NCBI GenBank assembly: GCA_900549685.1
Contig: UROX01000083.1
Span: forward strand, 1 to 10,566
Direction of reading: 5' to 3'
From: an uncultured Alistipes sp.
Lineage (GTDB): Bacteria > Bacteroidota > Bacteroidia > Bacteroidales > Rikenellaceae
DNA length: 10,566 nt
The position numbers were made by a program, and so were the translations under genes. Every line of letters starts with the position of its first letter. The stretch's first letter is position 1. The notes under the pieces are model-generated. The model was not told where the DNA came from. It saw only the letters and a list, made by a program, of their open reading frames with translations, and searched no databases. Positions 1 through 6,527 of this stretch are shown piece by piece.

Positions 1-1
1 T

Positions 2-2146
2 TTCGGGTTCGATAGTTTCAAGGGCAATCAGGAGGCCGTTATCCGCAATGTACTCGACGGGAAGGACACGTTCGTGTTGATGCCTACCGGCGGAGGCAAG
101 TCGCTGTGCTATCAGTTGCCCGCGCTGGTGATGGACGGCGTGGCCATCGTCATTTCGCCGCTCATCGCGCTGATGAAGAACCAGGTGGATGCGATGCGGA
201 CGTTCAGCATGGAGGAGGGGGTGGCCCATTTCCTCAATTCGTCGCTCAACAAGGCGGCGGTGAACAAGGTCAAGAGCGATGTACTGGAGGGGAAGACCAA
301 ACTGCTGTATTTCGCTCCCGAATCGCTCACCAAGGAAGACAATGTCAATTTCCTGCGGAAAATCAAAATATCGTTCTATGCCATCGACGAGGCGCACTGT
401 ATTTCGGAATGGGGACACGACTTCCGTCCGGAGTATCGCCGCATCCGTCCGATCATCAACGAGATCGGGCAGGCTCCGCTGATCGCCCTGACGGCCACGG
501 CCACGCCGAAGGTGCAGATGGATATTCAGAAAAACCTCGGTATGCTGGACGCCACGGTGTTCAAGTCGTCGTTCAACCGGCCGAATCTTTTCTATGAGAT
601 ACGGTCGAAGAACAACGCCACGCGCGAGATCATCCGTTACATCAAGAACAACGGCGGCAAGTCGGGGATCATATACTGTCTGAGCCGCAAGAAGGTGGAG
701 GAACTCGCCGAGCTGCTGGCGGCCAACGACATCAAGGTGGCGCCCTATCATGCCGGCATGGATGCCGCCACGCGTGCGGCCAACCAGGACCGCTTCCTGC
801 ACGAGGATGTGGACGTGATCGTGGCCACGATCGCTTTCGGGATGGGTATCGACAAACCCGACGTGCGCTACGTCATCCATTACGACATTCCCAAGAGTCT
901 CGAGGGATACTATCAGGAGACGGGCCGTGCCGGCCGCGACGGCGGCGGCGGACACTGTATCGCCTTTTACAGTTACAAAGATATACAGAAACTCGAGAAG
1001 TTCATGCAGGGCAAGCCGCTGGCCGAGCAGGAGATCGGCAAGCTGCTGTTGCAGGAGACGGTTTCCTATGCCGAAAGTTCGGTGTGCCGCCGCAAGACGC
1101 TGTTGCATTATTTCGGAGAGGAGTTTACCGAGGAGAACTGTGGCTGCTGCGACAACTGTCTCCACCCCAAGCCCCGTTTCGAGGGCCGCGACCACATCAA
1201 GCTGTTGCTCGAGGTGCTGGGCGCTGTGGGCGACAAGTTCAAGGCCGACTACCTGATCAATATGCTCATCGGGCGGAACAACGCGCTCATCAAGTCCTAT
1301 AACCACCACAAGAGCGAGTGGTTCGGTGCGGGCGACGACCGTACCGACCGTTTCTGGGGTGCCGTGCTGCGGAAAGCGCTGATTCTGGGACTGGTGGACA
1401 AAAACATAGAGAACTACGGACTGCTGTCGATCAACGAGGCGGGAGAGGAGTTCATCCGCAATCCTTACTCCGTACAGATGACGGCCGACCACGAATACGA
1501 CGACGGCGACGACAGCGAGACGGTGGCGCCGCCGGCCGGCAAGGGAGGCGTGGCCGACGACGAGCTTTTCGCCATGCTCAAGGACCTGCGCAAGAAAGTG
1601 GCCCGGCAGATGGAGCTTCCTCCGTTCGTCATTTTCCAGGACCCTTCGCTCGAGGACATGTCGATCCAGTATCCCGTGACGCTCGACGAGATGCAGAACA
1701 TCACCGGCGTGGGTGCAGGCAAGGCGCGGAAGTTCGGCAAACCGTTCGTCGAACTGATCCGCAAGTACGTCGAGGAGAAGGATATCGTCCGTCCGCAGGA
1801 CATGGTCGTCAAGAGCGTCGTCAATAAGAGCGGCAACAAGGTGTTCATCATCCAGAGCATCGACCGGCAGATGGACTTCGAGGACATCGCCCGGGCGCGG
1901 GACATGGATTTCGACGAACTGCTGACCGAGATCGAGGCGATCGTCCATTCGGGGACCAAACTCAATGTGGGGTACTATATCGACCAGGTGATCGACGAGG
2001 ATAAGGCCGAGGAGATTTACCTCTATTTCAAGGAGGATGCCCAGACCGATTCGCTGGAAGAGGCGGTGCAGGAACTGGGCAGCGATTTCACCGAGGAGGA
2101 GATCCGTCTGGTCCGCGTGCGGTTTATGAGCGAAATGGGGAACTGA
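2..2146 (+). CDS. recQ: ATP-dependent DNA helicase RecQ, 5' end cut by window edge
   Basis: RecQ is a 3'-5' superfamily 2 DNA helicase acting in recombination and replication-fork repair. The frame is open to the left edge; the residues before the GTG at 74 already read as RecQ, so the true start lies outside the window and probably only a few tens of residues are missing. Visible numbering (714 aa): Walker A TGGGKS with Lys33; DEAH at 129-132 followed by the aromatic-rich loop CISEWGHDFRPEYRR; ALTATAT (motif III); QETGRAGRDG (motif VI); a zinc site with C362, C380, C383 and C386, plus an extra C382; a winged-helix RQC region; and HRDC at about 520-592. About 120 more residues follow HRDC, so the protein is longer than the roughly 610-aa E. 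coli RecQ. From memory, Bacteroidales RecQ proteins are usually about 725-735 aa. In Bacteroides recQ often follows tig-clpP-clpX, which cannot be checked here. Confidence 0.97.
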   Translation, partial: FGFDSFKGNQEAVIRNVLDGKDTFVLMPTGGGKSLCYQLPALVMDGVAIVISPLIALMKNQVDAMRTFSMEEGVAHFLNSSLNKAAVNKVKSDVLEGKTKLLYFAPESLTKEDNVNFLRKIKISFYAIDEAHCISEWGHDFRPEYRRIRPIINEIGQAPLIALTATATPKVQMDIQKNLGMLDATVFKSSFNRPNLFYEIRSKNNATREIIRYIKNNGGKSGIIYCLSRKKVEELAELLAANDIKVAPYHAGMDAATRAANQDRFLHEDVDVIVATIAFGMGIDKPDVRYVIHYDIPKSLEGYYQETGRAGRDGGGGHCIAFYSYKDIQKLEKFMQGKPLAEQEIGKLLLQETVSYAESSVCRRKTLLHYFGEEFTEENCGCCDNCLHPKPRFEGRDHIKLLLEVLGAVGDKFKADYLINMLIGRNNALIKSYNHHKSEWFGAGDDRTDRFWGAVLRKALILGLVDKNIENYGLLSINEAGEEFIRNPYSVQMTADHEYDDGDDSETVAPPAGKGGVADDELFAMLKDLRKKVARQMELPPFVIFQDPSLEDMSIQYPVTLDEMQNITGVGAGKARKFGKPFVELIRKYVEEKDIVRPQDMVVKSVVNKSGNKVFIIQSIDRQMDFEDIARARDMDFDELLTEIEAIVHSGTKLNVGYYIDQVIDEDKAEEIYLYFKEDAQTDSLEEAVQELGSDFTEEEIRLVRVRFMSEMGN

Positions 2147-2208
2147 CGGGACCCGCGGCGATCCGTGCGAGGCACGTGCGAATCGAAAAATGTGCGATCC
2201 GAAAAAGC

Positions 2209-2240
2209 GAATGCCGGACATCGTCCGGCGTTCCGTTTGT
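2209..2240 (+). terminator. Putative intrinsic terminator after recQ
   Basis: An 11-bp stem (2209-2219 with 2223-2233, one G-U pair) closes on a 3-nt ATC loop. An A-rich run lies just upstream and a modest T-rich run (CGTTTGTT) follows. It starts 62 nt after the recQ stop, which fits transcription ending after recQ. The T tract is weak, so termination efficiency is uncertain. Confidence 0.5.
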
Positions 2241-2530
2241 TCGGGGAGCGGAAAGCGGGACCGGGGAGGCCGTTTCGGAAACGGGGTGCGGCAGACAGGA
2301 GGCGCGACGATATGCTTCGATGGGCTTTGCCGCGGTATCCGGGTTTCCCGGGCGGCGTCTCGAAGTTTCCGTCTCGGAGAGTAGCGGGGTGCGTACGACG
2401 GTTTTCTGGACCCTGCGGCCTTGCGGGACGCTTTCGAAGCCCTGGCCGGGACGAAGATTAGGGGAACTGTACATGCGGCTTTGCTGCGGTCTCCCGCGGG
2501 CCGGAGCAACGCCGGTTCCCCGATGCGATA

Positions 2531-2568
2531 AAGTCGTAAATATTATATATAGTTGTCGATAATAAAGA
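2531..2568 (+). promoter_or_regulatory. AT-rich promoter-like patch upstream of rsmA
   Basis: This AT-rich island in otherwise GC-rich sequence lies 46-83 bp before the rsmA start. TATAGTTG at 2548-2555 matches the Bacteroidetes -7 consensus TAnnTTTG at all but one defined position. No TTTG lies at the expected -33 spacing, so the promoter call rests on the -7-like element, base composition and position. Confidence 0.35.
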
Positions 2569-2569
2569 C

Positions 2570-2617
2570 ATGACGGCCGCGGACCGGAGCGGCCGACGAA
2601 TGATGAAGAACCGATGA
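2570..2617 (+). CDS. Possible 15-codon leader ORF overlapping the rsmA start
   Basis: ATG at 2570 opens a 15-codon frame (MTAADRSGRRMMKNR) that ends with TGA at 2615-2617. The stop overlaps the rsmA ATG as ATGA, the same junction type seen between rsmA and the next gene. If transcription starts just after the -7-like element at 2548-2555, this ORF would begin close to the 5' end of the mRNA. It could couple translation into rsmA or be chance. It lacks a clear ribosome binding site, and nothing in the peptide suggests a function of its own. Confidence 0.2.
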   Translation: MTAADRSGRRMMKNR

Positions 2618-3423
2618 AAGTAAGACCTAAAAAATATCTGGGACAGCACTTCCTGACCGATCTGTCCGTCGCTCGCCGCATCGCTTCGGCGCTGGAGGCG
2701 ACGGGTTGCGAGAATGTGCTCGAGGTGGGATGCGGCACGGGCGTGCTCACGCAGTTCCTGCTCGGAAGGGACGATATGACGCTGTACGGAGCCGAGGTGG
2801 ACGGCGAGAGCGTGGAGTATCTGCACGAGCATTTCCCCGATTTCGCGCCCCGGCTGATCGAGGGCGATTTTCTGAAAATGGACCTCGCGGAGATGTTTCC
2901 TTCCGGCGTGTGCGTGATCGGGAACTTTCCTTATAACATATCGTCTCAGATTTTTTTCAAGATACTCGAATTCCGCGACCTCGTCCCCGAAGCGGTGGGC
3001 ATGGTGCAGCGGGAGGTCGCCGTGCGCATCGCCGAAAAGCCGGGAACCAAGGACTACGGCATTCTGAGCGTCTTTTTGCAGGCGTACTACGACATCGAGT
3101 ACCTGTTTACGGTGAGCGAGAATGTTTTCAATCCGCCGCCCAAGGTCAAGAGTGCCGTGATCCGTCTGACGCGCAACGGCGTCCGCAAGCTCGACTGCGA
3201 CGAAGCGCTGTTCGCCCGCGTCGTCAAGGCGACGTTCAACCAGCGCCGCAAGACGATCCGCAATTCGCTGCGTGCCGTCTTCGGCGATCTGGGCGGGGAG
3301 GAACACGAATATTATCCGCTCCGTCCCGAGGTGCTGGGCGTGGAACAGTTCGTCGGACTGACGAACTGGGTGGCCGAATGCCTCCGAAAAGAGAGTCAAT
3401 CTACTGAACCCGAAACGATATGA
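2614..3423 (+). CDS. rsmA: 16S rRNA (adenine(1518)-N6/adenine(1519)-N6)-dimethyltransferase RsmA (KsgA)
   Basis: RsmA uses S-adenosylmethionine to dimethylate two adjacent adenines in the 3'-terminal hairpin of 16S rRNA, a late checkpoint of small-subunit assembly in the cytosol. The 269-aa length is typical. The N-terminus MKVRPKKYLGQHFL is the family signature and fixes the start. The Rossmann SAM-binding motif is EVGCGTG at 37-43, with acidic E61 and D85 as expected for cofactor contacts. The catalytic motif IV is NFPYNIS at 104-110. The C-terminal rRNA-binding domain carries NPPPKVKSAV (173-182) and FNQRRKTIRNSL (208-219). The TGA stop overlaps the ATG of the following rhamnosidase gene by 4 bp, so the two are probably cotranscribed. 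No terminator lies between them. Confidence 0.97.
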   Translation: MKVRPKKYLGQHFLTDLSVARRIASALEATGCENVLEVGCGTGVLTQFLLGRDDMTLYGAEVDGESVEYLHEHFPDFAPRLIEGDFLKMDLAEMFPSGVCVIGNFPYNISSQIFFKILEFRDLVPEAVGMVQREVAVRIAEKPGTKDYGILSVFLQAYYDIEYLFTVSENVFNPPPKVKSAVIRLTRNGVRKLDCDEALFARVVKATFNQRRKTIRNSLRAVFGDLGGEEHEYYPLRPEVLGVEQFVGLTNWVAECLRKESQSTEPETI

Positions 3424-6308
3424 AACGTATTTTGCTGATCGCCCTGCTGAGTCTGTGGGGCGCGAGTCTTCTGGCTGCGGAGGTGCGGAACCTGCGCTGC
3501 GAATACCTGAACGATCCGCTGGGCATCGACGTGTCGCAGCTGCGGTTGAGCTGGCAGGTCATCTCTTCTGTCCGGGGCGAAAGACAGTCTGCCTACCGCA
3601 TCCTGGTCGCCTCTTCGCCCGCTTTGCTGAAAAAGAACGTGGGCGATGTCTGGGACAGCGGCAAGGTCCCTTCCGACGAGTCCGTACAGATCGAGTACGC
3701 CGGTCGTCCGCTTGCGGGACTTGCCAAATATTATTGGAAAGTGCAGGTGTGGGATGCTTCGGGACGGCCTTCGCGCTGGAGCGGACCGGCCTGCTGGAGC
3801 ATGGGACCGCTCTCGGAAAAGGATTGGAAAGGTGCCCGATGGATCGCCGCCCGCGACGAGACGGAGTGGCGGACCGAGTGGGATGCCCATAAGGCCGAGG
3901 ATGTGCGCCTGAGAGAAGAGGGCGCGTGGCCGTGGTTCGTGGGAACGGGCAAGACGATCTGGGACCTGTACGAGACGCCTTCGCCCCGTTACGATCCCTC
4001 GCCGCTGTTCCGCAAGGAGTTCGACGTGGACCGCAAGGTGGTTTCGGCCGACCTGTACGTCTGTGGACTGGGTTATTACGAGGCTTTCCTGAACGGAAAG
4101 AGAATCGGCGACCATGTGCTCGATCCGGCGTGGACCAACTACCATCTGCGCTCGTTCTATGTGACCTACGATGTGACCGACGATGTGCGTCGGGGCGGCA
4201 ATGCGCTCGGCCTCATGGTGGGGCGGGGGCAGTACAATCCGCTCTGCACCGACATCTGGGGGCTGTATCGCTCGCGTTGGGTCGGACAGCCTAAGGCCAT
4301 CGCGCTGTTGAGGATCGCCTATGCCGACGGCACGACGTCCGAAATCGTGACCGACGGAAGCTGGCGGACGGCCGGAGGCCCCGTCGTGTACGACGATACG
4401 CGTCACGGCGAGATATACGACGCCCGTCTGGAACGGGAAGGGTGGAACCGACCCGGTTTCGCGGACGGGGATTGGACCGCTGTCCGCACGGTGCCGGAGG
4501 CGGGACCGCTCCGGGCGCAGATGATGCCGCCCGTCCGGCGTTTCGATCCGATCGCTCCGGTCCGGACGTTCGAGCGGGGCGAAGGCCGCCGCGTGTACGA
4601 CATCGGCGTCAATATCGCCGGCTGGGCCCATGTGCAGGTTAGTGGTCCGGAAGGTGCCCGCGTGCTGGTCGAATATTGCGAGCTGCCCGGCGACAGGGAA
4701 CTGGTGCCGGATATCCATCCCTCCAAGCTGGATTTCGACCTCGCGGATGCCGACTATGCCTCGTTCTACGACAAGACGATCAACATCCGTCAGCAGAACG
4801 GCTACATCCTCAAAGGCGAGGGAAAAGAGACGTTCGAGTGTCGTTTTTCCTATAAAGGATTCCGCTTCGTCCGTGTGACGGCCGATCCCGGCGTCCGCAT
4901 CGAAGGGGTGGAGGGCGTCCCCGTCCACAGCGACGTGGCGAGCGCCGGTTCGTTCCGCTGTTCCGACGAGACGATCAACCGTCTGCAGGAAATGTCCCGC
5001 CGCACGCTGCTCAACAATTTCCACAGCATACCCACCGACTGTCCCCACCGTGAAAAGCAGGGGTGGACGGCCGATACGTATATGACGGCCGCGGCTGCGA
5101 TCTACAATTTCGACATGGCCGCTTTCTATGCCAAATGGGTGGCCGACTTGGCCGGGACGCAGGACGAGACGGGCGGATTGTGCACTGTGGCTCCCTCGAC
5201 CGGATACGACCAGAGCCTTTCGACCGTGTGGCCCGCCGCCATGCTCTTTGTGCCGTGGGACCTGTTCGGGTATTACGGCGACCGTCGCGTGCTGGCCGAA
5301 CATTACGGAACGATGGACCGTTTCGTGCGTAGCAGCCTCAACCGGCAGAAGGACGGCAAGCCTGAGATCATCGGCGAAGTGCTCGGCGACTGGGTCGCTC
5401 CGTATATGGAACTCACCCCGTCGCTCAAGTCCTACGATATGGCTCCGCCCGAAGGTCTTTCGCTCTACGGAACGGCTTCGCATTTCCGGGCCGTGAAATA
5501 CCTTTCGCAGATCAGCCGGGTGCTGGGATACGACGACCGCGCCGAAGCGCTCGACGACTGGACCAGCCGTATCGCGGAAAGTTTCAACCGCGAGTTTTTC
5601 GATCCCGCGACCCATACCTATCACGGCGAAAATCCGACGCCCTACCGACAGGCGGCCAACATCGTGCCGCTCGAGTACGGTCTGACGCCCGAGTCGGAGC
5701 GCGGGGCCGTACTGGAGAACCTTTATGCCGACCTCGACGCGAAGCGGGACCGTATCGGTACGGGATTCGTCGGCACGATGGCCATGATGGACCTGCTGCC
5801 GCAGCTCGATCCCGAAAGGGCCTACCGGCTGGTTACGCAGCCCGAATATCCGGGGTGGGGATTCATGGCCCGCAGCGGTTCGAGCACGATGTGGGAGACA
5901 TGGGACGGCTCCAGCTCGCTCAACCATCCTCCGTTCTGTCTGGTGAGCGCCTATTTCTATAAGTATCTGGCCGGCATCCGCTGCGACTGGCAGCATCCGG
6001 GTTTCCGTCGCTTCACGGTCGATCCGTCCGTCGTGGGCGATCTGACGTCCGTAGAGGCCAGCTACGAGTCGATGTACGGCCGCATCGCGAGCCGCTGGCA
6101 GAGGAAGGATGGCCAGCTTACGCTGGAAGTGACCGTGCCCGTCAATACGACGGCGACGATCTGCGTGCCGACTGCCGACAGCGCTCGTGTGACCGAATCG
6201 GGCAAGGCCGCGGCACAAGCCGAGGGACTGACCTTCGTCGGGTATGCCGACGGGAAAGCAGTCTATGAGGCGGCTTCGGGAACGTACCGTTTCCGTTCGC
6301 CTATTTAG
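3420..6308 (+). CDS. Secreted GH78 alpha-L-rhamnosidase
   Basis: It is predicted to hydrolyse terminal alpha-L-rhamnose from plant or bacterial glycans or glycosides by an inverting mechanism. The 962-aa protein begins with a Sec signal peptide (MKRILLIALLSLWGASLLAA, no lipobox Cys), so it is exported, probably to the periplasm. Domain order is the GH78 one: an Fn3-like N-terminus (about 22-135); a carbohydrate-binding-like domain (about 205-370, with ADLYVCGLGYYEAFLNGKRIG); a beta domain (about 380-500, with YDIGVNIAGW); an (alpha/alpha)6 catalytic barrel (about 505-860); and a C-terminal beta domain (about 861-962). In the barrel, D540-C-P-H-R-E-K-Q-G-W-T-A-D552 matches the acid/substrate-binding motif with E545 as likely general acid, and MWETWDG contains E826, the likely general base. 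The start is supported by the signal peptide beginning exactly at the ATGA overlap with rsmA. No susC/susD pair or other glycosidase is visible, so exact substrate and linkage are unknown. Confidence 0.95.
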   Translation: MKRILLIALLSLWGASLLAAEVRNLRCEYLNDPLGIDVSQLRLSWQVISSVRGERQSAYRILVASSPALLKKNVGDVWDSGKVPSDESVQIEYAGRPLAGLAKYYWKVQVWDASGRPSRWSGPACWSMGPLSEKDWKGARWIAARDETEWRTEWDAHKAEDVRLREEGAWPWFVGTGKTIWDLYETPSPRYDPSPLFRKEFDVDRKVVSADLYVCGLGYYEAFLNGKRIGDHVLDPAWTNYHLRSFYVTYDVTDDVRRGGNALGLMVGRGQYNPLCTDIWGLYRSRWVGQPKAIALLRIAYADGTTSEIVTDGSWRTAGGPVVYDDTRHGEIYDARLEREGWNRPGFADGDWTAVRTVPEAGPLRAQMMPPVRRFDPIAPVRTFERGEGRRVYDIGVNIAGWAHVQVSGPEGARVLVEYCELPGDRELVPDIHPSKLDFDLADADYASFYDKTINIRQQNGYILKGEGKETFECRFSYKGFRFVRVTADPGVRIEGVEGVPVHSDVASAGSFRCSDETINRLQEMSRRTLLNNFHSIPTDCPHREKQGWTADTYMTAAAAIYNFDMAAFYAKWVADLAGTQDETGGLCTVAPSTGYDQSLSTVWPAAMLFVPWDLFGYYGDRRVLAEHYGTMDRFVRSSLNRQKDGKPEIIGEVLGDWVAPYMELTPSLKSYDMAPPEGLSLYGTASHFRAVKYLSQISRVLGYDDRAEALDDWTSRIAESFNREFFDPATHTYHGENPTPYRQAANIVPLEYGLTPESERGAVLENLYADLDAKRDRIGTGFVGTMAMMDLLPQLDPERAYRLVTQPEYPGWGFMARSGSSTMWETWDGSSSLNHPPFCLVSAYFYKYLAGIRCDWQHPGFRRFTVDPSVVGDLTSVEASYESMYGRIASRWQRKDGQLTLEVTVPVNTTATICVPTADSARVTESGKAAAQAEGLTFVGYADGKAVYEAASGTYRFRSPI

Positions 6309-6386
6309 CGTAGGGACTCGACATTTCCTTGCGGGGGAGGACGGCGGACGAAGCGTTCGGCCTGAGGAAAGCCCTCTCCGTTTTGC

Positions 6387-6430
6387 CGTTGCGGGCGGCT
6401 CTCTGGACAGAGAGCCGCCCGCAACGTTTC
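6387..6430 (+). terminator. Perfect 19-bp inverted repeat, likely terminator of the rsmA-rhamnosidase unit
   Basis: Bases 6387-6405 and 6408-6426 are exact reverse complements separated by GA; allowing a physical loop gives about 18 bp around a 4-nt loop. The stem is very GC-rich and is followed by TTTCTGTCCTT, a broken T tract. It begins 78 nt after the rhamnosidase stop and upstream of the transporter promoter, the expected place for a terminator. The stem is longer than most intrinsic terminators need, so a dispersed repeat element is an alternative. Confidence 0.7.
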
Positions 6431-6459
6431 TGTCCTTCCCGTCCTGCTTTTTGTGCGTT

Positions 6460-6493
6460 TTCGTCTTTTTTTGCTCCGAAATCCTTACCTTTG
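6460..6493 (+). promoter_or_regulatory. Bacteroidetes-type promoter of the OPT transporter gene
   Basis: TACCTTTG at 6486-6493 is an exact match to the Bacteroidetes housekeeping -7 element TAnnTTTG, 34 bp before the ATG. The -33 partner is less clear. The exact TTTG at 6470-6473 is only 12 bp upstream, too close; TTCG at 6460-6463 leaves 22 bp and is one base off. The surrounding T-rich stretch (about 6448-6473) is consistent with a promoter. Transcription would start near 6500, leaving a short leader that contains AAGGA at 6521-6525, close to the start codon. Confidence 0.7.
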
Positions 6494-6527
6494 ATGCAAT
6501 CAACCGAACAATCACATCAAAAGGAAT

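Larger units (their letters stand above)
2147..2613. other. Intergenic region between recQ and rsmA
   Basis: This is 467 bp of GC-rich sequence without a convincing gene. Several reading frames of 60-210 codons cross it on both strands, but they overlap one another and neighbouring genes. Their translations are rich in Arg, Gly, Ser and Pro and show no domain I recognise. The supportable content is a hairpin at 2209-2233, a short near-tandem repeat at 2176-2207, a small hairpin at 2270-2284 (CCGTTT/AAACGG), an AT-rich patch at about 2531-2568, and a possible leader ORF just before rsmA. Confidence 0.6.

Noticed and set aside
2176..2562. A 128-codon + strand frame in the recQ-rsmA gap
   Set aside because: No recognisable domain, no convincing ribosome binding site, a terminator-like hairpin inside it, and competing frames of similar length on both strands.
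2458..3399. A 313-codon minus-strand frame opposite rsmA
   Set aside because: Same antisense-shadow effect; rsmA on the + strand has every family motif.
3420..6308. Polysaccharide-utilisation locus around the rhamnosidase
   Set aside because: No susC/susD pair, hybrid two-component regulator, ECF sigma factor or second glycosidase is present; the neighbours are rsmA and a peptide transporter.
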